Source: Aspidiotus rigidus (Eukaryota > Arthropoda > Insecta > Hemiptera > Diaspididae). Taken from it: a stretch of DNA of 64,000 bases. Made by a program: the position numbers and the translations under genes. The DNA is taken from positions 248,001 to 312,000 of the forward strand of contig JAVHKY010000075.1 of NCBI GenBank assembly GCA_035079385.1, written 5' to 3'. Positions 24,262 through 36,086 of the stretch are shown in pieces (the first letter of the stretch is position 1; each line of letters begins with the position of its first letter). The notes under the pieces are model-generated. The model was not told where the DNA came from. It did not search any database and worked only from the letters and a program-made list of their open reading frames with translations.

Positions 24262-24461
24262 GGGTGTTTTGGGCGCGATCTCGGCGCGATCACGTGAGGA
24301 CGGTGGTAGGAGTATTTTCTACTTTTGGGGGTAGTTCGCGTAGAGTACGCGTTCGTTACGAACGAAGATGAAAGCAACATGAAAAGAACAGTTGACGCGC
24401 GAGAGAAAATACTTATTCGAAAAATATATTCGAATAATTATTTGAATTCGTGAGTACAACA

Positions 24462-24780
24462 GGGGGTTTCAACCACCATAAAAAAGCTGCTCTTGGGGAA
24501 AAACGCGGAGAAGTTGGTGTGTTGTTTTGGACCTCATTCTTGACCATTTCCAGCAATCAGACCTCTACTATGTCGCAATGTTCTTTTTTTTTCCGAAACC
24601 TGTGTGATTTAACTGCACTTACACTAAAATCAAAAATTTTAGAAAATCGCTCAACTTTCAAACCAACTTTTCAGCTCGAGTTTTTGGGCCAAGTTGACAT
24701 GCATATAGTGAAATTTATAGGAAATTTGATGAGGAACAACTTTTGTTTGAAACTTTTTTTTCTCTGACGCTTAGTTTTCG
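24462..24780. repeat. Right half of the dispersed repeat split by the solo LTR
   Basis: It begins with the target sequence described for the solo LTR. Near 24735 it has GAGGAACAACTTTTGTTTGA, the signature of the repeat family at 38.6-39.4 kb. Confidence 0.6.
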
Positions 24781-24799
24781 ATTTATTCTCAGAAAACTA

Positions 24800-27700
24800 A
24801 TTTTTGTGGTACTTTGACACCCGCTCTTTGATCGCTGTGGACTTTTAGTATGTTTATCAGGAGACCATTTTAAATATAATCCACGGAAAAAACCTTCGCC
24901 GGCATTTATTTCCATTTCAAAACCTAATCTGCCTGGGCTATAGTAACAACAAAGACTTCGACACTCGATCTAAATTCTAATTTTTAAAACCAGCAATTTG
25001 GTACTTACCGCGTATTAGAGTTGATCTTTTGAATTCGGTTCCTTACATTGTGGTACAATCTGGCAATAAACCGCTAGATAAAAATCTATATTCTGTATTG
25101 GCAGTCACTAACTTGGAACATCGAGAAAGGGCGGAAAAAGAAGAGGATAAAGTTGAAAGCAAGAAGAAAAATTGCAGAGAAGACAAAAAAAATGTGATGA
25201 AATACGTAATGATCTCAGAATATGCAGTTAAACGTGACGTGTTTGTTCCTTCTTAACTTCTACTTCCCGGCCTCAGTATACTTGTACTCTATTGTTCGTC
25301 CTCTGAAAGATGCTTCCTTTGTGTTGGTGAACTGGTGAAGGTTGTAGGATATGTGCCGTATAAAGCGAACGCAGTAGGTATACTACAGTACGATCGTGCG
25401 TGTGTTTACTGTGTAGTATGTGTGGTCGAGTGTATTCACGGGGCTTCGCCTCGCGTGAACGAGCAAGCTTCGTCGTTGATGACAGCCTCTGATGACCCTG
25501 AATACCGTTATATTTCCTACAAATGAAGCGAACTGGAACAAGTCGGATCGACAATGAGCGCAGCAGCGCAATAGAATTACCGAGTTTCATAAAGAAAACC
25601 TGGTTCACGAACGTCCGATACATCATGGACTCGATTCTGTTTTTGCCTTTATACATATTCTCTCGTCTTAGCCCTGCTTCTGGTGCAGTTTGCATTTACT
25701 GACATTCGCTGATCGATGAAGAAGGTTTTTGTCTTTTCTTCATCGTGCTTCTTTCCTGTTCGCCGTTCGACTCGCTTCACCTTCCTCCCGTTCCTCGCTC
25801 GCTCTTACTTCCTAGTTCTCCGTTTCTGCAGTATTCTTGTCGTCGAAGTTCTATTAATTTTCCATAAACTTGATGTTATTCACCTCGAGGTGATGGAGGT
25901 TCATATTGCGACTCGACGTATTGCGTGCTCGCTGACTGAATCTTACGAAGATCATTTCTGCGTGCGCTTGTGGCAGAAACTGCAAAGACCGATCATTGTT
26001 TACCTTTTCAGAAATATCGCAGTAGGGACCGGTTACTTTGAGAGAGTGATTCACTGTTTTGAATCCTCGAAAATATTTTTGCGAGTCGGAAATTTTTTTT
26101 AGAATGTTATTTTTCGTAACTTCATTTATTCCTTTCTTTTATTTTTCTTTTAGTGGCTGGTTATTATTTCATTCTATTTAGCTTTTTTGTATCTTTCTGA
26201 AAATTGAATTTTCCGAGGTTAAACCCTTTTAAAAATTTTAGCTTGCTTTATTCTGCTCCATCATGTGTGAATTTTTGTATCCCAAATTTTTTTGCTTACA
26301 AATATTCAACTCCTTTCTGTGTTGGGTATAACAGAAACCTTCAGAGAGGTATCTAAACTATGGCGGCCTTAAAAAATTGAAAGAACGTTTGAATGATGAG
26401 TAGATTTGGCTTCCTGACATCCCCTAACAGACGTCCACAAACCCATATTGTACAAATTAGATAGGATGACCAGACCTTCAATTTCGCTTAGTTATTCCAA
26501 ATTGTTCATTTTTCTCGTGCACACCGCCATAGTTCAGATGCCTGTTTTGTATTCGGTAAAAGTACCATTACTGTTGAACGTGTTGAATGAAACTATACTT
26601 AAAAACCAGAATGACAGGAAAATTTTGGACTTATATAAGAAATATTTTTTGAATCTGTTTTGCAAGAAGCTTGAAATATCCTATATGATTGTGAAATTTG
26701 AAAAAAGCTCTTGAAATTGTTTACTGGTTGAATCTTATTAGGGAAAATTGTGAGTTCATATAGATCACCTTGAAATTTAAGGACCGCATTCATTTCCATC
26801 AGCTGAAATTTTAGCTGTGCAGATCTGTTCCTGCGATGGTTCAGATTTATAAATAAAGATTTCAATCAATCTATGGTTCTTTTTCCCACTGTATCAGCAT
26901 TTCATGGACATGTTCAACACATTATTATACTTAGTATTGATAGAGAATGAGCCTGCAGCCTTGCAAGTCTGAATTTGTTTTCAATCCAACGCCAAAGTTA
27001 TCGAAAATATGAAAATCTTAATAAAAGCAGTTTACTTGTGAATGGTGTTTGACTAAGGGATCAAACAGGGAGGAAGATGCACGCGCAACTAAGTGAAGAA
27101 ATCCTCTTGAAGCATCTAGGCTGTATTCTAGAAGTGTTCTCACAAGTAACGAATAATAAAAATATGGAAGGATTGCAAGCGAAATCCGACAGTAAAATTC
27201 TATTTCTTTCAAAATGTTGAAGCTGTGTGAGTTGTGAGTATAAAGTGTTATTACAAGATCCTTGAATACGACATATTTGTGTCGATTTTAATGGAGTTTG
27301 GGACACAATCATTTTAAAAATTCTATGCTTCGTAATGATTTCATAAATTTTCTGTCCTCAAAATTGTGGTTGGCTATAGAAAGCTAGCATTTGTAATTCA
27401 CCTCATTGAGCTTGTCTGATATTTTCTATCACTGGAGCTCAAAGAATGATTTGATTTTCAACATACTTTTTTATAGCTATTGGAAGCTGTCAGATTTCCT
27501 TTGATTCTTCTTACCAATTCTTGGAATCCTCATAAGTATCTCTGCGTCGAAACAACTGCAATTCGAGGTGAACATTCTTATTTAAACCGCCTCATGTAAG
27601 AAGTTTCCGAGCAACTTAGTAATAATCTAGGGATATTTTTATTTCCTTTGATAATCATTCAAGAATTAATCGTTTCGACATGAATAGGTCTTTTCTGAAG

Positions 27701-29470
27701 AAGGTACTCGCCAAAATGTTTTCACATAAAATACCTGATGACGTCACAAAAGCGTATAGTTCTAGGGATGATTATGTCACGGCCTTTCGGGGAGTGATGA
27801 TGTCACGAAGGTTGGGCGTGGTTGAGGTTGAGGATGAGGATGTCACAAGTTCATGATTTAAGAAAAGTGTATGCGTCTTAAGGTTGGGGAGGATAATGTC
27901 AAAGGCTGATGACATCATCAAGTTTTTCTTACAAAAAATATTGTAACGCTCAGCCTAATACAGAATGCCGTGATAATTTTCAGAACAAACGACGAAAATG
28001 TTAGGATAACAAAAATTACAGAAAGAATGTTATGAAAGTACAAAATCCGGACTTTGTAGAGCGGTGCGGTGGAGGCACCAGTGTCGTGTCATTGAATCTT
28101 ATGTATGAAGGCTCCATTTGTATCACAATACAGGGAGTATCAAAAATGATTAAGATAACCGCGATACTGCTGTGCTTCTTTCTGTTCTAGGTTCATTATA
28201 ATTGGGCTGTGTGTGGTTTTGAAGCACTTGTTGAGCTCAAAATCAGATTGTCCCTTTTTTTTTACGCAATCTCCATGACGTGGTAGTGATGTCCAATATT
28301 CGAGGCTGTCTGTGTACCTTTTTTTCAGTAACTCATTCGATTAGATGAATATCAGCCAAGGAAGATGTGTACGTCCATGTCACCGTTCCCGATAGAACTG
28401 CAGTTGAAAGAGCCATCGAGTGCTCTGCTGTACCATATTTAGTTTCGCTTCTTTGCTGATCACATCCCTTGTACCTCTGTTATGTTCAACCGCCATTATA
28501 GATCAATTACTAGAAAACTTCAGTCCAAAAATTTACCGTTTCTCCTGAAAAAATATTTATCGAGCTATGTCAGTCAATCTGGAATTGGCTAACGACCGTC
28601 ATTGCGTTGGGTTGTCTTCTTTTTCAAGTGCTGTATTCAATTACTAATATTGCCGATGTTCGTGATCCGGATGTCTAGAGCTCCTATAAATCCAATAAAC
28701 CCCATAAAAGTTCATTAAATTCATTTCTGACCCAATAGAAAAATTGAAATTTGAATTCTTAGGTTGAGTAGGATTTTTTTTTTTTTCTGTAATTTTGATG
28801 TCATTTTAAGTTGAATTTTCAAGTTCAGAGCAAGTCCGGACCCCCTGATACCATCCCCCTGCTACACCACTGGATTCATGGTTTTGTGGAACACCCTTTA
28901 AGAGCCCTATAAGAGTCAAATATTTTCAAATTTTGAATTTGATAGACACCTTGATGGTAGTATTGACTGAATCATTTTTAGTTATTTTTAAAGTCACTAT
29001 TCGATCCTCTTTGAGTTACTATAGTTGACCACTTTTTTTCCCCAAGTCACTATTTTTCAATGCTCAGTGTTGGCAGGCCTGCAAATGGTATTCTGCGAGA
29101 AATCGGTTCTACCAAAAAGGCGAAACATTAGATGTATATTCTAAAAGTACGAAAGTTTTATTTCAATTTCATCTACGATCCACAACTTTATGGACCAAAA
29201 TACTATGCCAAATTTCCCGAAGTTTTCCAAGATGAAAAATTGCTCGAACTTCCAAATTTTACTCGATTTACGAGTGAAATTTAGCGGCGACTCCAAAGAA
29301 ACGTAGGATGTTTGTTTTGGGCTATAAATTTAGATAAAATTGAGATTCGAATTTCGCACTTTTGAAGTATACGTCCAACGTTTCGCGTTTTTGTGCTACA
29401 ACAGATTTTACTAAAAATCCTATTCAACTTGTAATACTATTTTACCTCAGCCGGTCACTTTTGGAGGAGG
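24800..29470. other. Intergenic stretch, no supported gene
   Basis: The longest frames (for example 25029-25256 plus and 25273-25695 minus) have no recognised motif, and a 423-bp minus frame at 25.3-25.7 kb overlaps a CpG-rich patch that may be regulatory. At 27735-27925 lies a diverged relative of the 138-bp repeat found at 29.8 and 31.1 kb, recognisable by repeated GATGACGTCAC / GATGTCACGA motifs. Otherwise I see nothing. Confidence 0.5.
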
Positions 29471-29479
29471 GACAAAACT

Positions 29480-29690
29480 AGGTTGGTTAACTTTGTGTAG
29501 TATATCAGTATAGAATTAATGTTGAAGGAGGGCCAAATGAGGGTGAAAGCGTTGAACTAGGCTGGCTTTCATTACTGTAATGTATAGAAGAGGCTAAACT
29601 AGGCTAAAAGCGCAGTCCAAGTAACTGTTTAAAAGCGATAAACTAGGCTGGTCTTGTAGTACAGTCGGAGAGGGCTCAACTAAGCGAGGT
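29480..29690. repeat. Degenerate AACTAGGCTGG repeat
   Basis: AACTAGGCTGG or a close variant occurs about every 50-60 bp, four to five times. No coding potential. Confidence 0.5.
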
Positions 29691-29793
29691 GGATCGAGGC
29701 GGGGCGGGGGTTTAAATTAGACCACATGAGGCCCAGAAATACTGTTGAAGGTGTATTTGACGTATCGATTGTTTGAGTTACTAATTTACTTCA

Positions 29794-29928
29794 GAAGGTT
29801 TGGGTCGATGACGTCACTAAGGTTAAGAGAGATCTCGGGATGGTGACGTCGCCAAAGTTAGGGGAACGATGTCACGAGTTGATGACGTCCTCAAGGTTGA
29901 AATTGAGACCGTCAAGACACATAATGTC

Positions 29929-29931
<3 letters not shown>
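29794..29931. repeat. 138-bp direct repeat, left of RTE fragment
   Basis: Begins GAAGGTTTGGGTCGATGACG and ends CATAATGTCATA. It matches 31124-31261 over the full 138 bp with about five substitutions and no indel. The LINE fits exactly between the two copies. Confidence 0.9.
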
Positions 29932-29959
<28 letters not shown>

Positions 29960-31123
29960 TCCTTTATTGAGGAATATAAAATGTTTTACAAAATCAACTC
30001 GTACTTAAATTAATAATTATTCCTCGGCCCGTAACGAGGAAAGGTTTCCTGCAATCTGTCCCATTCTAATCTATTTGAAGCTACTTCCAAATAACGCTTA
30101 TTTTGTATGAATTGTGTGATGTCGTCCCTCCACCTTGCTGGCTGTCTTCCTCTCTTTCTTCTATAGTTTAGGGATTGCCAAACTGTGGTTAAATATGTCC
30201 ATCTATCGTCTTTCAGTCTCGAAACATGCCCCGCCCACCTCCATTTTTGTCTTCTTATATACGTTACCACATCTGTGTTATATTTTAATTTTTGTTTTAT
30301 TGTCGAAAGTTTCACTCGTTCTTTTTTCGTCAAATTTAACATAGATCTTTCCATACTATTTTGCGTTACCTTTATTTTTTCCAAAATTTTATTGGTTAGA
30401 GTCCACGTTTGGCAGCCATATGTCAGTGTTGGGACGACACGCATGTTAAATATCAGACTTTTTTGGTTACTCTCAAAAGGACCTTTGAAAATGTTTTTTA
30501 GTGACTAATACTTCGACCAGGCTTTTGATATCCTCGTATTTGTTTCTTTATTTGTTCTATTTTCAAAAGATATTATCTGACCCAAATATGTTGCTTCCGT
30601 CACTACCTCAAATTTTGCAATTTTCGTTTTAAAGTCTCTTGTTATTCCCTTGTTATTCATTATTTTCGTTTTCCCTTCACTTATTTCCAGCTTAGAGGGC
30701 ATACTCTGTTCTGCTAGTTCTTCGACCATTTCTTTTAGTTCTTTTTCTGTATTTGCAAAGAGTATAATATCGTCGGCAAATCTAAGGTTTGACAGTCTTT
30801 TACCATTTATAATCAATCCTTTTTCCTCCCAATTTAGTTTCCTAATAATTTCTTGAAGTGCACTGTTAAAGAGGACTGATGATAGTGGATCTCCTTGTTT
30901 TACACCCTTTTTGATTTCGAAGTATCTTCCCTCTACATCAGTTATTATTCTTCCTTTAAGCCCATTATACATATCTGTTATTATTTTTATGAAACATTTT
31001 CGAACCCCCTGATTTTCTAAGGTTTCTATCATGAAGTGATGATTTATGGAATCGAAAGCTTTTTTGTAATCTATCAAGGCAACATACAGGTATATTTGGT
31101 ATTCGGTGCATTTTTCTATGATT
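29932..31123 (-). mobile_element. RTE-type LINE, 5'-truncated
   Basis: On the minus strand, frame 31077-30505 carries RT motif A (IDYKKAFDSINH), GVKQGDPLSSVLFN (motif B) and LRFADDIILFA (motif C). Frame 30444-30010 carries YGCQTWTLT, RRQKWRWAGHVSRL and WDRLQETFPRYGPR, the conserved RTE C-terminus. There is one frameshift between the two near 30500. The 3' end, on the low-coordinate side, carries a (TATC)n tail at 29932-29960. The 5' cut is at 31123, directly at the right direct repeat. Confidence 0.93.
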
Positions 31124-31261
31124 GAAGGTTTGGGTCGATGACGTCACTAAGGTTAAGAGAGATCCCGGGATGGTGACGTCGCCAAAGTTAGGCGAACGAT
31201 GTCACGAGTTGATGACGTCCTCAAGGTTGAAATTGACACCGTCACGTCACATAATGTCATA
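31124..31261. repeat. 138-bp direct repeat, right of RTE fragment
   Basis: Partner of 29794-29931, about 96% identical by eye. It contains the TGACGTCA octamer at 31139-31146. Confidence 0.9.
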
Positions 31262-33230
31262 AAGGTATATATTTATGTCCTAAATCATTAATATGGGTGA
31301 AATTTTAGCATGAATATTACTCGTACTTAACATGAAATGCTAGATAGTAAATGATGATCATAGCAGGCACGACAGAATGAAAGCGAGACGTATGTTTTTT
31401 CTAAAGAGGAAAATATGAAAAAAACTTCTATTGCTTTATTCATCAAAATTTAAGTCATGTAAGATGGTTTTTTCTGTCACTTGGACAGTTATTGCATAGA
31501 GCAGTTTATTTTTAATAATTTCTATCCTATTTTTAAACAAATCTACTTATTGTAACTCGCATGAGCGAATAGAAAGAACTCGAATTTCATTGGAAGTGTC
31601 GTGGTAGCATAAAAATTGTGTAATTTCTCGTTATTATTCAAGAAAATCATGAACATCTTTAATATTCGTTTATTCTTCCATTCTTGAAAGAATTGCAAAT
31701 TTCAGAAAACAACCGGAATTTTTCGAAACTTTGAAAGAAAATAGTCGAACAGTGATTTTTCTCTTCGGAATTTTGTTATCATAGAAAAATCTGCTTGGGA
31801 GACGGGACAGTTGATTGGGGCTGTACTGATGAAAAACGATATGAAAATGTTTTTTTCCTTTGACCCCTCAACTTCAGAGAAAAAAGTATGGGGTTTAAAA
31901 GAGGTCACTTTGTTTTTTGAACTATGGAATATACACCCCTCCTAAATGTAGTCCTGAAGAATTTTGGCAGACTCGTTGGTCCTTAACTTCTCGTTTTAGG
32001 TACCAGTTGATTTATTAAATTTCTGTTATCTCTTTTTAGAATTGATTTCGTCGTATTCGCGCAACTCGCCACAAACAGATTGGGTTTTCCTGTAGCCTTC
32101 GGAGTAATTTTGCGAGTTGAATTTGGCTAAAATTCAGGAATATAAATGTCGAAATTTTTTATACATCAATGTTGGCCATATTATAGGTACTGATTTCATA
32201 TAGGTTGATCGGTATAGTGCGTTAAGTTGATTTTTCCGTTGATACACCTTAAAAAATATGCAGAAATACGTACTGAATAATTAATGATAATTTTTTTTTT
32301 TTTTTTCGTTTTTTCTTCTTTTTCCAATACATCGCGCGAACAGTATCGATGAATTTTAGGCGCACATTGCCGCGCGGCGCGCTTTCTGTTGTCCGAATGA
32401 CCTTGGCCGATGTGTAGATGGTCGGGCATTGACATTGGCCAACCAAACCGTTGTAGGTTGTGGTTCAATGACTACGTGTATACGCAATTCAACAGACACA
32501 TGCGCGCTCACACACATATACACGCGCTTGTATTTGTGAGCGCCGTGGATGCATTTGGATTTTTATTCGGAAAGCCGAAGCTTTAGCTATAGTAGGGGGG
32601 AAAATAGCAGTACACATTATTCTCTTCTTGTTGGTCCGCTTTGCGATTGCGACTACCGCGGTACCGCTGTCGTCGACGTTTTTATTGTAGTTCGTAGAAA
32701 ATCGGTGTGCGAAAATGGCAACAGAAACAGAGTGGAAGGGGCATTACGCTATCTCTTACCCGTTTTCGATTCTCTTCTTGGTAATGACACAGATGGAGAA
32801 GAAAAAAAAATTATGAAAAAAAAAAAAAAAAAAGACGGAAGCGTCAAGATGGATGCAATATGTATGAGATTACGGAACATCGAGTTAAAATAACAATATT
32901 CTGTCGTCTGGTTGGGTTTTGTAAGTGTGAGATAATGTTACTCACGTTTTTGGTATATTTTCATCATCATTCGAATATCAGTGGAGCAAAAGATAATATT
33001 AATTGAATCTTCTTTAATTTCTCTGTTGGCAAAATTTTGTTGGGAAAGTAGGTTTCGAAGATGGGGTGGTGCAGCTTGAAGAGAAAAATGACAGGGGAAA
33101 TTCTTGCAGAATGAAGAAAGTTCATCTGCATTTGTTTGGATCTCAAAATCTGGGAGGCTGAACCTTTCTGAAGATGTCTAGGTAATCGCTCGTATTATTT
33201 GCTATTGGCGCTACTAATGTAGGCAAATTA
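31262..33230. other. Intergenic stretch with CpG-rich patch
   Basis: No certain gene. A GC- and CpG-rich patch at about 32330-32720 could be a promoter. Just after it, an ATG at 32715 in good context opens MATETEWKGHYAISYPFSI and reaches a possible donor (GTAATG at 32781). This could be a first coding exon but nothing downstream supports it. Confidence 0.35.
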
Positions 33231-33289
33231 GAGCCATATTGGAAAAAAAAAAAAAAAACGACGGCTTCCTTAACGAAGTTGAACGAGGA

Positions 33290-34080
33290 ACGCAGGGAAC
33301 CTGTTTTATGAGTGAAATGGGATTTGGTATTGAAAATTCAAGGAAGCGTAGGATATTTTTCCAAGTCCTTGCTATATCATATATAGCTCGAGAGTCGGAA
33401 TTATTCCAAGTCCCCCTCCTATCATATATAGCTCGAGGGTCGAAATTTTAACAGGGAACCTGTTTTATGGGGGACTTTTTGAGAAATTTGCCGTGCGCCG
33501 TCCGCCGTCCAGCAAAAAACTTGGAAAAATTTCAACTTTCGAGCCATATATTATGATGAGAGGGGGACTTAGAAAAATGTCGACTCTCGAGCCATATATG
33601 ATAGGAGGGGGACTTGGAAGAATTTCGACCTTCGAGCTACATATGATAGGAGGGGGACTTTTTCTACGTTTTCGCTGGACGGCTTAAGGCGGACGGCAAA
33701 TTTCTCAAAAAGCCCCTTATAAAACAGGTTCCATGTTAAAATTTCAACTCTCAAGCCATATACGATAGGAGGGGGACTTGAAAAAACCTGTTTTATGAGT
33801 CAAATGGGAATTGTTATTGAAAACTCAATTAAGCCTAGACCTAGATTAAGCTAGTCTAAAGAAGGCCTAGACCTACTATAAGCCTAGTATAATATAGTTT
33901 GAGAGTCTAAATTTTTCTCGAATCTCCAGCTATATATAATAGCTGGAGAGTTGAAATTGTTCCAAGTCCCTTTCATATCATATATAGCTCGAGAGTCAAA
34001 ATTTTTCCAAGTTTTTCGCAGGACGGCGCACGGCAAATTTCTCAAAAAGCCCCCCATAAAACAGGTTCCCTGTTTAAAAA
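33290..34080. repeat. Cluster of foldback repeats with a TCGAGAGTC minisatellite
   Basis: The motif AACCTGTTTTATGGGGG and its inverse CCCCCATAAAACAGGTT mark element ends. The clearest element is 33450-33731: about 58-bp inverted arms (through TTTTTGAGAAATTTGCCG and the CCGTCCGCC stretch) around four copies of a roughly 50-bp unit, CATATATGATAGGAGGGGGA followed by CTTGGAAAAATTTCGACTCT. A second set at 33786-34075 has a matching right end. Polypurine content is high and there are no genes. Confidence 0.75.
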
Positions 34081-34096
34081 AAAAAAAAAAAAAAAA

Positions 34097-34500
34097 ATTT
34101 TGCTGGAGCAAACGTTCCTATGCTGAAAATGGTTCAGGATGTGGTCCTGAACAACATACTAAAAATCCCGCGTTTTCGCCCTGGAGCTTCTTTTTTTATG
34201 GGGGTTTGAACCCCCAAAAATTAGTTTTTCGCCTCTATCGCGTGAAATTGAAATTTTATTCTAAAATGTTTAAGAAAGAAAAATGTTCCTCGTTAAATTT
34301 CCTACCAAATAATGTATTCAACTTTCAGCCTATGCCAATTAGTTCCTTTGCAAAGGGCGTTCAAATGAGTCCCAAAATCAGTTTTTCCATATATCTCACA
34401 AAATTGAAGTTTTATGAAAAAATGTTTCTAATAAAAGTTGTTCCTCGTTGAATTTTCTATCAAATGAGCTATTTAGCTTTCAGAATAGAGTAATTTGTCT
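34097..34500 (-). repeat. Outer inverted repeat, left arm (family B)
   Basis: Reverse complement of sequence at about 39080-39437, starting TTTTGCTGGAGCAAACGTT. It includes the GAACCCCC stretch that is the solo-LTR target in another copy. Degenerate, about 80-85% by eye. Confidence 0.8.
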
Positions 34501-34656
34501 ATGAGAAAAGAGTGTTAGGTATATTTTTCCTGTAGATTCCTCAACTGATTACTCCATGAGGCTAGTAAATTTCATGTGATATATACACATAATGTCTTAA
34601 CATAGCCCCAGGAGGCAGGTCGTTTCTCGCGCATGACTTGAGCTCCTCCGTCCGTC

Positions 34657-35388
34657 CTATACCCCGCATACCAGTTTTCTACGCTTTCTAATAGGAGTAG
34701 TGTGTACGTTAGCCTGCCGACTTACAGTAGTCTTATATTCGGGATGGAGGGACTTGATATTATTTGCTCTCGTCATACTCCTCGCCTGTGATTCGTCATC
34801 AGTACTGGACTCATGGTCAGCTTCCTCTTCCTGACTTAATACATCCTTCAAATCGTCGTCAATGTCGTCTGCTACCTCTAATACTTCACTACCATTGAAG
34901 CAAATCTGCCCAAGACACATTGGGGAACATTTTAATCCTAGGAAGGAAAAAAAAACAACTATTTTCAACAAAAATTCAAACAATAGGCTACTTATGGTCG
35001 AGGCATGATACTATGTTATTTGAGAAGTATAGTGTAGACGCCTCTTCATCATCGAGGTCGAAATGACTAAAATACACGTTTTTTCTTCGATGAAAGTGCC
35101 AAATTACGCTCTTTTATCTATGGAATATCCATTGTTCACCTGTTTTTCGGCAACTTCAAGTATTTCTACAACCTTTAGCGCATCCACCTAAAATAAGTTG
35201 TAGGAGATGGTCTGGCACGGGGCTGGTGCTTTGTTCATTGTTATAGGCTCCAATATTCCATCGATTCGCTTCCAACTCCATTCTAATAGATCTTTTTCAT
35301 GACCAAGCCACAAATGTGCTTGGTGGTACACTCTGTACAAATAAAACCCTGCAACGTGTTCAGTAATAGTACTAGCGGTTACTGACAA
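34657..35388 (-). pseudogene. Remnant of a CXC-type (tesmin/TSO1-like) repeat-borne protein
   Basis: Two pieces on the minus strand. 35388-35190 encodes YRVYHQAHLWLGHEKDLLEW, then SWKR and PAPCQTIS. 34937-34657, after a good acceptor (TTCCTTCCTAG), encodes GLKCSPMCLGQICFNGSE and an acidic, Ser/Asp-rich tail. The first piece resembles a segment found just ahead of a Cys-rich CXC domain in multicopy insect proteins; the second looks like the last Cys of such a domain. The Cys residues expected at the first junction (CNC) are replaced, and the middle of the domain is missing. I infer a dead copy of a repeated gene. The function is unknown. Confidence 0.5.
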
Positions 35389-36086
35389 AACATTATGGAA
35401 TACTGCAAAATTTAGTTATTCATTTATAATTAGTATTGTAATGCTTATGACTGTAGAGAACATTTTCAGAAGGCGTGCCACTCAAAATTCCCTTAGGGGG
35501 CTGGAGGGGGGCCAAAATGTCTCAAAAATCAGTATTTTGCTAATATCTCAAGAACGGTTGGGTATAGAAGAAATATACCTCAGTACAAAAATAACCTCCG
35601 TATAATTTTACGTAAAAAACGTTCCCTTCATTTTTTTGCTACGACTCACCGTTGAACCACAATCGACGCAACAAAATTGAAGCGCGTAAAAAAACACATA
35701 GTCGGGAGTATGTACATAGTTACGCGCGACGCCACGCGGTGCACGGTTATGCCGTGGCTCGGTTTACCAGCTACGCTACGCCATGTTACCATCGTTTTCA
35801 ACATTAAAGGAGAGGAAGTACGAGATCGAAAATTGTTCATAAAAATACCAAAAAAAAAAACACTCACGCTAGCACACGACTTTTCTTCTTACATACTCAT
35901 AACTCATTAAGAAAGTAACTCCCACTCTTTGTACTAAATACTGATTACCTATCGATTAAGTCCGATATTTGTAGAATCAATAGTAAAACTCAGTTTATGA
36001 AGCCCATCATCATGACGTCACATCATCTCATAACAGAATACGGAAACGTAAATTTATTTTATTCAATCAAAAATAAGCAATTTTTT
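35364..36086. repeat. Inner inverted repeat, left arm (family A)
   Basis: Nearly identical to the reverse complement of 37522-38237. It contains GC-rich stretches around 35700-35790 and the octamer TGACGTCA at 36013. About 93-95% by eye. Confidence 0.9.

Larger units (their letters stand above)
23122..24461 (-). mobile_element. Solo LTR, 1340 bp
   Basis: The element is bounded by TGTTG (23122) and CAACA (ending 24461), the usual LTR inverted termini. GGGG flanks both sides (23118-23121 and 24462-24465). Read on the minus strand it has a TATA box (TATAAAATAGG at 24261-24251), a long leader containing the GC-rich satellite, then AATAAA at 23271-23266 about 145 bp before the end, the expected U3-R-U5 order. 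The paralogous empty site at about 39316-39330 shows the uninterrupted target with a single G run. No internal coding region remains, so this is a recombined solo LTR. The superfamily (Ty3/gypsy or BEL/Pao) cannot be decided. Confidence 0.85.

Noticed and set aside
25273..25695. 140-aa minus ORF as a gene
   Set aside because: No recognised motif, no ATG supported by context, and it overlaps a CpG-rich patch that explains the open frame by composition.
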